The notes under the pieces are model-generated. The model saw only the letters and a program-made list of their open reading frames with translations, was not told where the DNA came from and did no database searches. 64,000 nt of DNA from Pseudonocardia nematodicida (GTDB lineage Bacteria; Actinomycetota; Actinomycetes; Mycobacteriales; Pseudonocardiaceae), in assembly GCF_040105385.1 (NCBI RefSeq), contig NZ_JBEDNQ010000014.1, positions 124,001 through 188,000 of the forward strand. The letters run 5' to 3'. Positions 8,640-17,657 of the stretch are shown here, piece after piece. Made by a program: the position numbers and the translations under genes. Each line of letters starts with the position of its first letter. Within the stretch, counting starts at the first letter, position 1.

Positions 8640-9206
8640 TCAGCGCTTCTCGATCGCGGTGACCGTCCAGATGCCGCCGGGGCCCGGGCGCACCGGCTGC
8701 TCCAGGGTGAGCGCGGCCCGGCCGGCGGTCGCGCCGTCCGCGACCTCCGCACGGCCGGGCTCCGGCACCGTCGCCGACGGGTCCTGGTACCCGAGCTCGG
8801 CCTCGGCGTAGGACAGCGCGACCTGCTCCGGGTCGAGCACCCACGGCGAGCCGCCCCGGTCGGCCTGCTGCTGCATCTCGTCCGCGGCCGCCCGGTCGGC
8901 GACCGGCCACGGCAGCGCGTCGTCCTGTTCCCCGCCGCCCGCGGGCGACGGCGCCGGCGTGTCCACGGTGGACGACGACGGTGGTGCCCCGGAGCCGCTC
9001 CCGGCCTCCGGCGTCGATGCGCCGGCGCACCCGACCAGCAGCAGCACCAGGACGACCAGGGCCCCGCCGACCAGCGCTCCGCGCAGCAGGATCCGGGGGC
9101 CGTACCGGCCCACCCGGAACCAGTCCGCACCGCTCCACGACTCCGGTCGCTCCGCGGGGGACGGCGTCCCGGCGGGCGTCACCTTCGGGAGGTTCGGCGC
9201 GGTCAC
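8640..9206 (-). CDS. Membrane-anchored or lipoprotein-like protein of unknown function
   Basis: A 188-residue protein with a cytoplasmic N-terminus of about 38 residues, one hydrophobic helix (about residues 39-60) that ends in LLLVGC, and an extracellular Ser/Pro-rich linker leading to a domain of about 100 residues. The lipobox-like Cys follows an unusually long N-region, so it may be a plain signal anchor. The C-terminal domain resembles small NTF2-like or secreted actinobacterial domains only loosely. No function can be assigned. It is divergent from the acyl-CoA synthetase gene. Confidence 0.7.
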   Translation of the reverse strand: MTAPNLPKVTPAGTPSPAERPESWSGADWFRVGRYGPRILLRGALVGGALVVLVLLLVGCAGASTPEAGSGSGAPPSSSTVDTPAPSPAGGGEQDDALPWPVADRAAADEMQQQADRGGSPWVLDPEQVALSYAEAELGYQDPSATVPEPGRAEVADGATAGRAALTLEQPVRPGPGGIWTVTAIEKR

Positions 9207-9339
9207 GCGGGCACCCTACGGCCGGAGCGGCCGGTGCGAGCACGGTACCGGCCCGGACTCGCGGTGATCGACGACGAACGGGCCGGACGGGGCGACCGGC
9301 GGTGGCGTTCGGACTCCCGTGCGTCGAATTGAGTCATTA

Positions 9340-9387
9340 GGGTCACACCGAGCCAGGGTCTCACCGGGCACGGGTCACACCGAGCCC
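9340..9387. repeat. Three tandem 16-bp units upstream of the acyl-CoA synthetase gene
   Basis: Units start at 9340, 9356 and 9372. Units 1 and 3 share GGGTCACACCGAGCC exactly; unit 2 is GGGTCTCACCGGGCA. The array ends 30 bases before the start codon, so it may be a set of regulator sites or simple slippage; it cannot be decided from sequence. Confidence 0.75.
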
Positions 9388-9417
9388 GACCGCGAACGAT
9401 GATGAGGTGCACACGCC

Positions 9418-11121
9418 ATGGCGTCCGCAACCGGCACCGCCGCCACCACGGAGTTCCACTCCGCGCGCGACTTCCTGCTCGCCCACCGCGAGGACTACGC
9501 GGGCGCCTACCGGGACTTCCGCTGGCCCGAGCTGACGGAGTTCAACTTCGCGTTGGACCACTTCGACGTCGTCGCCGCCGACCCCGAGCGCGGCGCCCGC
9601 CGGGCACTGTGGATCGTCGAGCAGGACGGGTCGCAGGCCCACTGGACCTACGCCGAGCTCGCGGAGCGGTCGAACCGGGTCGCGAACTGGCTGCGCGCGC
9701 AGGGTGTCGCCCGCGGTGACCGGATCATCCTCATGCTCGGCAACCAGCTCGAGCTCTGGGAGGCGCTGCTCGCGGCCATGAAGCTCGGCGCCGTCGTCAT
9801 CCCGGCCACCACCCTGCTGACCCCGGCCGACCTGCAGGACCGGGTGGACCGCGGGCAGGCGCGACACGTCGTCGTCGGGTCGGCGGACACCGCGAAGTTC
9901 GACGACGTCGATGGCGACTACACCCGGATCTCCGTCGGCGGCGCGGTCGAGGGCTGGCGCGACTGGTCCGGTGAGGCCTACGACGCCGAGCGTGAGTTCA
10001 CCCCGGACGGTCCCACCTCGGCGTCGGACACGCTGTTGCTCTACTTCACCTCCGGTACCACCTCGAAGCCGAAGCTGGTCGAGCACACGCACACGTCCTA
10101 CCCGGTCGGGCACCTGTCCACGATGTACTGGATCGGGCTGGAGCCCGGCGACGTGCACCTCAACATCTCCTCGCCGGGCTGGGCCAAGCACGCCTGGTCC
10201 AACGTCTTCGCGCCGTGGATCGCCGAGGCGACCGTGCTGGTGATGAACTACGCGCGGTTCGACGCCGAGAGCGTCCTCGGCGTGCTCGACTCCTGCGGGG
10301 TGACCAGCTTCTGCGCCCCGCCGACGGTCTGGCGGATGCTGATCCAGACCGACCTGACGACGCTGCCGTCGCCGCCGGAGAAGGTCATGGGCGCGGGGGA
10401 GCCGCTCAACCCAGAGGTCATCTCCCACGTCGAGAAGTCCTGGGGCCGCCGGATCCGCGACGGCTTCGGTCAGACCGAGACCACTCTGCAGATCGGCAAC
10501 CCGCCCGGCCAGACGATCAAGCCCGGGTCGATGGGCCGCCCGATGCCCGGCTACGTCGTCGTGCTCGTCGACCCGGCGACCGGGGACGTCGCGGAGGAGG
10601 GCGAGATCTGCCTCGACCTGGACCACCGCCCGACCGGGCTGATGGTCGGCTACACCGACGACCCCGAGCGCAACGCCGAGGCGATGGCGGGCGGGCGCTA
10701 CCACACCGGCGACGTCGGCAACCGCGACGCCGACGGCTACATCACCTACGTCGGGCGGGCCGACGACGTGTTCAAGGCCAGCGACTACCGGATCAGCCCG
10801 TTCGAGCTGGAGAGCGTGCTGATCGAGCACCCGGCCGTCGCCGAGGCGGCCGTGGTGCCCTCACCGGACCCGGTCCGGCTCGCGGTCCCGAAGGCCTACG
10901 TCGCGCTGGCGAAGGGGCACGAGCCGAACGCCGAGACCGCGACGGCGATCCTGCAGTTCGCCCACGACAACCTCGCGCCCTACAAGCGGATCCGCCGCCT
11001 GGAGTTCTTCGAGCTGCCCAAGACGATCTCGGGGAAGATCCGCCGGGTCGAGCTGCGCGGGCGGGAGGAGGAGATCCACGCCGACCCGGCCGAGCAGCCG
11101 CCGACGGAGTACACGCTCTGA
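9418..11121 (+). CDS. AMP-dependent acyl-CoA synthetase/ligase
   Basis: A 567-residue ANL-superfamily enzyme that activates a carboxylic acid to acyl-AMP and then acyl-CoA. The phosphate-binding motif reads YFTSGTTSKPK (about residue 205), the hinge/A8 region YRISPFELE, and the C-terminal catalytic lysine is in KTISGKIRR. Length fits medium-chain or acetyl/benzoate-type members. The ATG follows TGAGGTG. It is a single gene between a divergent membrane protein and the convergent flavin reductase. The 48-bp repeat array just upstream may regulate it. Substrate unknown. Confidence 0.9.
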   Translation: MASATGTAATTEFHSARDFLLAHREDYAGAYRDFRWPELTEFNFALDHFDVVAADPERGARRALWIVEQDGSQAHWTYAELAERSNRVANWLRAQGVARGDRIILMLGNQLELWEALLAAMKLGAVVIPATTLLTPADLQDRVDRGQARHVVVGSADTAKFDDVDGDYTRISVGGAVEGWRDWSGEAYDAEREFTPDGPTSASDTLLLYFTSGTTSKPKLVEHTHTSYPVGHLSTMYWIGLEPGDVHLNISSPGWAKHAWSNVFAPWIAEATVLVMNYARFDAESVLGVLDSCGVTSFCAPPTVWRMLIQTDLTTLPSPPEKVMGAGEPLNPEVISHVEKSWGRRIRDGFGQTETTLQIGNPPGQTIKPGSMGRPMPGYVVVLVDPATGDVAEEGEICLDLDHRPTGLMVGYTDDPERNAEAMAGGRYHTGDVGNRDADGYITYVGRADDVFKASDYRISPFELESVLIEHPAVAEAAVVPSPDPVRLAVPKAYVALAKGHEPNAETATAILQFAHDNLAPYKRIRRLEFFELPKTISGKIRRVELRGREEEIHADPAEQPPTEYTL

Positions 11122-11134
11122 GCCCGGGGCCGGG

Positions 11135-11773
11135 TCACCGTCCGAAGTGGCCCGGCCAGCGGTCGTAGGGAATCCGCGTGATGTCGACGATCTCGCCGAG
11201 CCGGGCCCACTCGTTGCGCCCGAGCCGGGCGAGCGGGGCGAGCCGGCGGACGTCGGGCAGGCTGGTGCCGCGCTCGTCGGTGACGAACACGTCCTCGGAG
11301 ATCGCGGCGTGCACGACCCGGCCGATCACGACGGTCGAGTTCCCCAGCTCGATGTTCGCGTGCAGCACGCACTCCAGCGCCACCGGCGACTCCGCGACCC
11401 GCGGCGGGGCCACGACGGCGCTCGGCTCCGGGGTCAGCCCGACCGAGGCGAACTCGCTGATCTCGGCGGGGAAGTCGGTGCCGGTGGCGTTGATCTTCTC
11501 GAACATCGGCTCGCCGGCCAGGTTGACGACGAACTCGCGGGTCTGCGAGACGTTGCGCAGCGAGTCCTTCTTCCCGACCGAGGTGAACTGGACCATCGGC
11601 GGGTCGACGCAGGACACCGTGAAGAACGAGTGCGGGGCGAGGTTGTCCACGCCGCCGTCCTCACTGCCCGAGCGGGTGGACACCCACGCGATCGGGCGGG
11701 GGACGACGACGCTGGTCAGCAGCTTGTAGAACGGGCCGACGCCCATCTGCTCCGGTGTCAGGTCCGTGCGCAT
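11135..11773 (-). CDS. Flavin reductase-like domain protein
   Basis: A 212-residue flavin-reductase-like (split-barrel FMN-binding) protein. Features such as RPIAWVST near the N-terminus, NLAPHSFFT and the central PPMVQFTS fit this family, which reduces or binds FMN and often feeds a monooxygenase. No monooxygenase partner lies next to it. The ATG at 11773 matches the family N-terminus (DLTPEQMG). It is divergent from cobD with only 30 bases between the starts, so promoters must overlap coding DNA or be very compact. Confidence 0.85.
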   Translation of the reverse strand: MRTDLTPEQMGVGPFYKLLTSVVVPRPIAWVSTRSGSEDGGVDNLAPHSFFTVSCVDPPMVQFTSVGKKDSLRNVSQTREFVVNLAGEPMFEKINATGTDFPAEISEFASVGLTPEPSAVVAPPRVAESPVALECVLHANIELGNSTVVIGRVVHAAISEDVFVTDERGTSLPDVRRLAPLARLGRNEWARLGEIVDITRIPYDRWPGHFGR

Positions 11774-11803
11774 GACGATGATCCTGCCCCCTACGGTCGG
11801 CTC

Positions 11804-12889
11804 GTGCGCATCCGTACCCGGGCGACCGGACTCGTGATCGGGATCGTCGCGGACGCCGTGGCCGGCGATCCGCGGCGCGGGCACCCGGTGGCCGGGTTCG
11901 GCACGCTCGCCGCCGGGCTGGAACGACGGCTGTACCGCGACTCCCGCCTCGCCGGCGCAGGCTACGCGGCCGTGCTGGTCGGGGCGACCGTCGTGGTCGG
12001 GGCGCTCGCCGAGCGCGCGGTCGCCGGTCCGGGGGGTGCCTGGTGTGCGGCGGGCCGGGGGGCCGGGAACACCGCGGGCGACGCGCACCTGCGGCAGGCC
12101 GCGCACGTCGGGCTCACGGCGCTCGCGACCTGGGCCGTGCTGGGCGGGACCTCCCTGGTCCGGGAGGGCGAGGCCCTCGGCGCGGCCCTGGCCGCGGGGG
12201 ACACGACGTCGGCCCGCGCCCGCATCCCCAGCCTCTGCGCCCGGGACCCCGCACTGCTCGACGAGGCGGGGATGGCCCGCGCGGGAGTGGAGTCGCTGGC
12301 CGAGAACACCTCGGACGCCGTCGTCGGGCCGCTGGTCTGGGGCGCCGTCGCGGGGGTGCCGGGGCTGCTCGGCTACCGCGCCGTGAACACCCTGGACGCG
12401 ATGGTCGGCTACCGCTCGGCCCGCCACGCCCGGTTCGGCTGGGCGGCGGCGCGGCTCGACGACCTGGTGAACCTGGTCCCGGCGCGGGTCACGGCGGCGA
12501 TCACGGTCGCCGTGGCGCCGCTGGTGGGCGGGAGCCCGGGTGCGGCCGCACGGGCCTGGCGGCGCGACGCCGGCGGGCACCCGAGCCCGAACGCCGGCCC
12601 GGTCGAGGCGACCGCGGCGGGCGCGCTCGGCCTGCGTCTCGGCGGTCCGACGACCTACGCCCACGGCACCGAGGACCGTCCCTCGCTGGGCGACGGCCGC
12701 GCGCCGGGCGTCACGGACCTGCACCGCACCGCCCGGCTGTCCCGCCTGGTGGCGGTGACGGCCGGAGCGCTGGCGGTCGGAACGGCCCGGCTCCTCGCCG
12801 ACCGCTGCCCGCCCACCGGTGGCCGGCGTGGACGCTCGCCAGTTGTCGCGCTGCTCACCCCATCGCGTGAGCACCGACGAGACCGGTGA
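11804..12889 (+). CDS. cobD: Adenosylcobinamide-phosphate synthase (CobD/CbiB)
   Basis: A 361-residue polytopic membrane protein. The N-terminal GIVADAVAGDPRRGHPVAGFG and the internal GLLGYRAVNTLDAMVGY are signatures of CobD/CbiB, which attaches the aminopropanol arm to adenosylcobyric acid in cobalamin synthesis. The C-terminal SPNAGPVEATAAGALGLRLG also fits. The GTG at 11804 gives the expected N-terminus. The last 35 residues are Arg/Pro-rich and unlike the family, perhaps an extended tail. It is separated from the other cob genes by the oppositely oriented SURF1 gene. Confidence 0.92.
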   Translation: MRIRTRATGLVIGIVADAVAGDPRRGHPVAGFGTLAAGLERRLYRDSRLAGAGYAAVLVGATVVVGALAERAVAGPGGAWCAAGRGAGNTAGDAHLRQAAHVGLTALATWAVLGGTSLVREGEALGAALAAGDTTSARARIPSLCARDPALLDEAGMARAGVESLAENTSDAVVGPLVWGAVAGVPGLLGYRAVNTLDAMVGYRSARHARFGWAAARLDDLVNLVPARVTAAITVAVAPLVGGSPGAAARAWRRDAGGHPSPNAGPVEATAAGALGLRLGGPTTYAHGTEDRPSLGDGRAPGVTDLHRTARLSRLVAVTAGALAVGTARLLADRCPPTGGRRGRSPVVALLTPSREHRRDR

Positions 12890-12931
12890 GCGGCTGCGCC
12901 CGGGGGCGGGTGGTTGCCGGTGGGGGTGGGG

Positions 12932-13789
12932 TCAGGTCGTGCTGCGGGTGTTCTGGTCGTGGCGCTCCGCGTCGCCGCCGGGTCCGGTGTCCTCCGGGGC
13001 GTAGCCGTCCCGGCCGGCGAGCTGGTCGCGCAGGCTGACCGGCCGGTCCCGGTCCGGCCGCCGCTGCAGCAGCTCCAGCCGGATGAAGATCCCCAGCGCG
13101 ACGAGGGCGACCAGCCCGAACGTCAGCCACTGCAGCGCGTAGGAGAAGTTGCTGAACGGCGCGCCGCCGCCGGGCGGGGCGACGGGTATCGGGGTGAGCA
13201 CACCGGGCTGGCCCTGGTCGAGCGCGACGATCCCCTCGACCGTCGTCAGACCGGTGATCCCGGCGACCTCGCGGGAGTCGACGGCGTAGACCTGCCGGAC
13301 CCCGCTCTCGGTGAACGGTGCCCGGGCCGCCGGGTCGGTCTCGTTCGTGCGCAGCCGGCCCTGCACGGTCACCGTTCCGGCCGGCGGCGGCGCGTAGGCC
13401 GGGATCTCACCGCGGTCCCCGGCGAACACCGAGCCCCGGTTCACCACGACGGTCCGGCCGTCCGCCAGACGCAGCGGGGTCAGGATCTCGTAGGCCGGCT
13501 GACCGCTGCTCTGCCGCAGCCGCGCGACGGCCTCCGAGCCCGGCTCGAACGTGCCCGTCAGGTCCACCCGGCGCCAGACGTCGTCGCCGGAGACGCCCTG
13601 CCCGGCCGGGACGAGCTCCGCGAACGGCACCGGCGCGGTCGCGTCGGCCTCGGCGATCTGCTGGTTCTGCGCGTCCCGCTGGGCCTCCCGGTCGAACTGC
13701 CACGGCGCGAGCAGCGTGTAGCACGCCACGACGAACGCCAGCACGGCGACGACGAAGGCGATCCACCCGGGGCGCAGCAGGAAACGCAC
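12932..13789 (-). CDS. SURF1-family cytochrome oxidase assembly protein
   Basis: A 285-residue SURF1-type protein with the family topology: an N-terminal membrane helix (about residues 8-28), a large extracytoplasmic domain with RVDLTGTF and VVVNRG, and a second helix near residues 230-250 after SYALQW. SURF1 proteins assist assembly of haem-copper oxidase. It converges with cobD and is divergent from cobQ (41 bases between starts), interrupting the cobalamin genes. This insertion is probably ordinary gene order in the lineage. Confidence 0.88.
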   Translation of the reverse strand: MRFLLRPGWIAFVVAVLAFVVACYTLLAPWQFDREAQRDAQNQQIAEADATAPVPFAELVPAGQGVSGDDVWRRVDLTGTFEPGSEAVARLRQSSGQPAYEILTPLRLADGRTVVVNRGSVFAGDRGEIPAYAPPPAGTVTVQGRLRTNETDPAARAPFTESGVRQVYAVDSREVAGITGLTTVEGIVALDQGQPGVLTPIPVAPPGGGAPFSNFSYALQWLTFGLVALVALGIFIRLELLQRRPDRDRPVSLRDQLAGRDGYAPEDTGPGGDAERHDQNTRSTT

Positions 13790-13830
13790 GCCTCCCAGGG
13801 TAGATCCTGCACCGGGACATACTGACGCCC

Positions 13831-15369
13831 GTGGGTACCGACCTCGGCGGCGCGATCCTGATCGCAGGCACGACCTCGGACGCCGGCAAGAGCGCCGTCG
13901 TCGCGGGGATCTGCCGGTGGCTGCACCGGCGCGGGGTGTCGGTGGCGCCGTTCAAGGCGCAGAACATGAGCAACAACTCGGTCGTCACCCCGGACGGCGG
14001 TGAGATCGGCCGCGCCCAGGCCATGCAGGCGTTCGCGAGCGGGATCGCTCCGGGCGTCGACCTCAACCCGGTCCTGCTGAAGCCGGGCAGCGACCGGACC
14101 TCCCAGGTCGTCGTCCGCGGGCGGGCCGACGGGCAGGTCTCGGCGCTGTCCTACCGGCACCGCACCGCCGCGCTGGCCGACGTCGTCGCCGACTCGCTCG
14201 CCGCGCTGCGGCGCCGCTACGACGTCGTCGTGTGCGAGGGGGCGGGCTCCCCGGCGGAGATCAACCTGCGGGCCACCGACCTGGCCAACATGGGCCTCGC
14301 GCGGCGCGCCGGGCTGCCGGTGCTCGTCGTCGGCGACATCGACCGCGGCGGGGTGCTCGCGCACCTGTTCGGGACGCTCGCCGTGCTCGACCCGGCCGAC
14401 CAGGCGCTGGTCGCCGGCTTCGTGATCAACAAGTTCCGGGGCGACCCGCGGCTGCTCGAGCCCGGTCTGGAGCAGCTGCGGAGCCTGACCGGGCGGCCCA
14501 CGCTGGGCGTGATCCCGTTCGCCGACGGGCTCTGGCTGGACGCCGAGGACTCGCTGTCCGCTCCGCCCGACGGCGTCCTGGGCAGGCCCGCCCCGCCGCG
14601 TGGCGACCAGTGGCTGCGGATCTCCGTCGTCCGGTTCCCGAGGATCTCCAACGCCACCGACGCCGAGGCACTGGCCTGCGAGCCCGGCGTCGCCGTCTCC
14701 TACGTCACCGAGCCGTCCCGGATCGCCGACACCGACGTCGTCGTGCTGCCCGGGTCGAAGTCGACCGTCGCCGACCTGGCCTGGCTGCGGGAGTCCGGAA
14801 TGGCCGCCGCGGTCGCCGCGCACGCCGCCGCCGGGCGTCCGGTGCTCGGGATCTGCGGCGGGTACCAGATGCTGGGCCGGACGATCGCCGACCCGGACGG
14901 CGCGGAGGCGACCGCCGGGACGGTCGTCGACGGGCTGGGCCTGCTCGACCTGGAGGTCGCCTTCGACCCGGCCAAGCACCTCGGCAGCCCGACCGGCACC
15001 GCCTGGGGTGAGCCGGTGACCGGCTACGAGATCCACCACGGGCGGGTCGTGCGTTCCGGTGATCCGTCACTGATCGAGTGGGAGGGCTCCGACCGCGGTC
15101 ACGTGCTCGGCACGCACTGGCACGGGCTCGCCGAGAACGACGGGTTCCGCCGGCTGCTGCTGACCCGCCTCGCCGCGCAGGCGGGCCGGACCGGGTTCCG
15201 GGTGGCGGACGACACGTCGTTCGCCGCGGAGCGGACCCGGCAGGTCGATCTGCTGGCCGACCTGGTCGAACGTCATCTCGACACGTCGTCACTTGAACAG
15301 TTGATCGGACATGGGGTGCCCCCGGATCTCCCGGTGCTCGGCTCCGGTCTGGCAGCCTCACCCGCGTGA
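13831..15369 (+). CDS. cobQ: Cobyric acid synthase (CobQ)
   Basis: A 512-residue glutamine-dependent amidase that converts adenosylcobyrinic acid a,c-diamide to cobyric acid. The N-terminal P-loop-like GTTSDAGKSAV (about residues 12-22), FKAQNMSNNS and the C-terminal class I amidotransferase nucleophile in GICGGYQMLG are all present, as is the conserved GYEIHHG. The start is GTG. Its stop overlaps the next GTG (GTGA), so it is coupled to the chelatase gene. Confidence 0.95.
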   Translation: MGTDLGGAILIAGTTSDAGKSAVVAGICRWLHRRGVSVAPFKAQNMSNNSVVTPDGGEIGRAQAMQAFASGIAPGVDLNPVLLKPGSDRTSQVVVRGRADGQVSALSYRHRTAALADVVADSLAALRRRYDVVVCEGAGSPAEINLRATDLANMGLARRAGLPVLVVGDIDRGGVLAHLFGTLAVLDPADQALVAGFVINKFRGDPRLLEPGLEQLRSLTGRPTLGVIPFADGLWLDAEDSLSAPPDGVLGRPAPPRGDQWLRISVVRFPRISNATDAEALACEPGVAVSYVTEPSRIADTDVVVLPGSKSTVADLAWLRESGMAAAVAAHAAAGRPVLGICGGYQMLGRTIADPDGAEATAGTVVDGLGLLDLEVAFDPAKHLGSPTGTAWGEPVTGYEIHHGRVVRSGDPSLIEWEGSDRGHVLGTHWHGLAENDGFRRLLLTRLAAQAGRTGFRVADDTSFAAERTRQVDLLADLVERHLDTSSLEQLIGHGVPPDLPVLGSGLAASPA

Positions 15370-17639
15370 GTACGACTCCCAGGTTCCCGTTCTCCGCGGT
15401 CGTCGGGCACGACGACCTGCGGCTGGCGCTGTTGCTCAACGCCGTGCACCCGGGGGTCGGCGGGGTGCTCGTGCGGGGCGAGAAGGGCACCGCGAAGTCG
15501 ACGGCGGTGCGGGCGCTGGCGGCGCTGCTGCCGTCGCTGGACGTGGTGTCCGGGTGCCGGTTCGGCTGCGATCCCGGCGCGCCGGATCCACTGTGTCCGG
15601 ACGGGCCGCACCCCGCCGACTCCGGCCACGGGACCCGTCCGGCCCGGCTGGTCGAGCTCCCGGTCGGCGCCACCGAGGACCGGCTGGTCGGGTCGCTGGA
15701 CCTGGAACGCGCGCTGTCCGAGGGACGCCGCGCCTACCAGCCGGGCCTGCTCGCCGACGCGCACCGCGGCGTGCTCTACGTCGACGAGGTCAACCTGCTG
15801 CACGACCACCTCGTCGACCTGCTGCTCGACGCGGCCGCGATGGGCCGCGCGCACGTCGAGCGCGACGGCGTCTCGGTCTCGCACGCCGCGCGGTTCCTGC
15901 TCGTCGGCACCATGAACCCGGAGGAGGGCGAGCTCCGCCCGCAGCTGCTCGACCGGTTCGGGCTGACGGTGGAGGTGCGGGCCAGCCGCGACGTCGGCAC
16001 CCGGGTCGAGGTGACCCGGCGCCGGATGGCGTTCGAGGACGACCCGAGCGGGTTCACCGCCCGGTTCGCCGAGGCCGAGGCCGGGACCGCGCAGCGGCTC
16101 CGCGACGCCCGCGCGCGGGTCGCCGCGGTCGCGGTGTCCGACCGCGAGCTGCGCCGGATCGCGTTCGTGTGTGCCCGGTTCGACGTCGACGGCATGCGCG
16201 CCGACCTGGTCATCGCGCGTGCCGCCGCGGCGCACGCGGCCTGGGAGGGGCGGGACGCCGTCGCCGAGGACGACGTGCGGGTCGCGGCCCGCCTCGCGTT
16301 GCCGCACCGGCGTCGCCGGGACCCGTTCGACGAGCCCGGCCTGGACGAGAAGGACCTCGACGAGGCGCTGCGCGACGCCGCGGACGAGCTGGGGCCGGAC
16401 GGCCCCGACGACGACCCGGACCCCGGGTCCGGCTCCTCGACCGACGGCTCCGGCGACGGGGCGGGGGACGACCGGTCCGGCCGGGACGACGGCGGTGACG
16501 GGTACGACGGCCGACCCGGGACCGACGACGCCGGCCGGTCCGGTCCGGCGGGGCGCCGCGATGCCGAGGACGGTGATCGCGACGACCGGAACCGGGATGC
16601 CCGGAACCGGGGCACCCGGGACGGGGCGGAGGGCACCTCCGGCACCGGGGACGGCCCCGGCGGGGCGGACCCGACCGACCCGACCGGCCCTGACCCGAGC
16701 GGCTCCGGGGCGGACGACTCCGGCGGCACCCGCCCCGGGGCGGCCGGCGGGGACGGTGGGGAGGGGCGCGCCGTCGTCGTCGGGGATGCGGCGCGGCTGC
16801 ACCGCGCGACCGTCCGGACGTTCACCGTCCCCGGGCTCGGGGCCGGCGCCCCCGGACGTCGCTCACGGGCCCGCACCGACACCGGCCGCGTCGTCCGCCC
16901 GACCGACGGCGGCACCTCCCGCGCCGCGGACCTGCATCTGCCCGCCACCGTGCTCGCCGCCGCACCGCACCAGCGGGAACGCGGGCGGCACGGACCGGGG
17001 CTGGTCGTCCGGCGCGGCGACCTGCGCCGCGCCGAGCGGGAGGGCCGCGAGGGGAACCTGGTGCTGTTCGTCGTCGACGCCTCGGGCTCGATGGCCGCGC
17101 GCCGCCGGATGACCGCCGTCTCCGGCGCCGTGCTGGGGTTGCTCCGCGACGCCTACCAGCGCCGGGACAAGGTCGGGCTGGTCACCTTCCGGGGCCGCGC
17201 CGCCGAGCTGGCGCTGCCGCCGACGTCGTCGGTGCCCACCGCGCAGCAGCGGCTCGCGACGCTGCGCACCGGCGGACGCACCCCGCTGGCCGGCGGGCTG
17301 CTCAAGGCCCGCGCCGTGCTGGCCACCGAGCGGCGCCGCGACCCGCGACGGCGCCCGCTGCTGGTCCTGCTCACCGACGGCCGGGCCACCGTCCCGGGCC
17401 GGGCCGGCGGTGACCCGGTGGCCGACTCGCACCGGGCCGCCGGGCTGCTGGCCGCCGACGGGGTGCACACCGTCGTCGTCGACTGCGAGTCCGGGCACGT
17501 GCGGCTCGGCCTCGCCACGCCGCTGGCCGCCGCGGCCGGCGGCGACCTGGTCCGGCTCGACGAGCTGACCGCGGACGGGGTCGGCGACGTCGTCCGCGCC
17601 GCCCGTCGCGCCCCGGGCGACAAGCCCCGGGCCGCCTGA
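15366..17639 (+). CDS. Fused ChlI-ChlD-type metal chelatase ATPase subunit (putative cobaltochelatase)
   Basis: A 757-residue fusion of a magnesium-chelatase-like AAA+ ATPase (Walker A GEKGTAKST near residue 43, Walker B VLYVDEVNLL) with a C-terminal von Willebrand factor A domain (MIDAS VVDASGSM). Between them, roughly residues 345-480, is an Asp/Gly/Arg-rich low-complexity linker that is probably disordered. In aerobic cobalamin synthesis such a protein powers cobalt insertion by CobN. No CobN gene is in the window, so the catalytic subunit must be elsewhere. The gene overlaps cobQ by four bases. Confidence 0.88.
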   Translation: MSTTPRFPFSAVVGHDDLRLALLLNAVHPGVGGVLVRGEKGTAKSTAVRALAALLPSLDVVSGCRFGCDPGAPDPLCPDGPHPADSGHGTRPARLVELPVGATEDRLVGSLDLERALSEGRRAYQPGLLADAHRGVLYVDEVNLLHDHLVDLLLDAAAMGRAHVERDGVSVSHAARFLLVGTMNPEEGELRPQLLDRFGLTVEVRASRDVGTRVEVTRRRMAFEDDPSGFTARFAEAEAGTAQRLRDARARVAAVAVSDRELRRIAFVCARFDVDGMRADLVIARAAAAHAAWEGRDAVAEDDVRVAARLALPHRRRRDPFDEPGLDEKDLDEALRDAADELGPDGPDDDPDPGSGSSTDGSGDGAGDDRSGRDDGGDGYDGRPGTDDAGRSGPAGRRDAEDGDRDDRNRDARNRGTRDGAEGTSGTGDGPGGADPTDPTGPDPSGSGADDSGGTRPGAAGGDGGEGRAVVVGDAARLHRATVRTFTVPGLGAGAPGRRSRARTDTGRVVRPTDGGTSRAADLHLPATVLAAAPHQRERGRHGPGLVVRRGDLRRAEREGREGNLVLFVVDASGSMAARRRMTAVSGAVLGLLRDAYQRRDKVGLVTFRGRAAELALPPTSSVPTAQQRLATLRTGGRTPLAGGLLKARAVLATERRRDPRRRPLLVLLTDGRATVPGRAGGDPVADSHRAAGLLAADGVHTVVVDCESGHVRLGLATPLAAAAGGDLVRLDELTADGVGDVVRAARRAPGDKPRAA

Positions 17640-17657
17640 ACGAGAGGAGAGCCGACC

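Noticed and set aside
9361..10830. 489-codon minus-strand frame opposite the acyl-CoA synthetase
   Set aside because: Low-complexity His/Arg/Val composition and no domain; plus strand has all ANL motifs.
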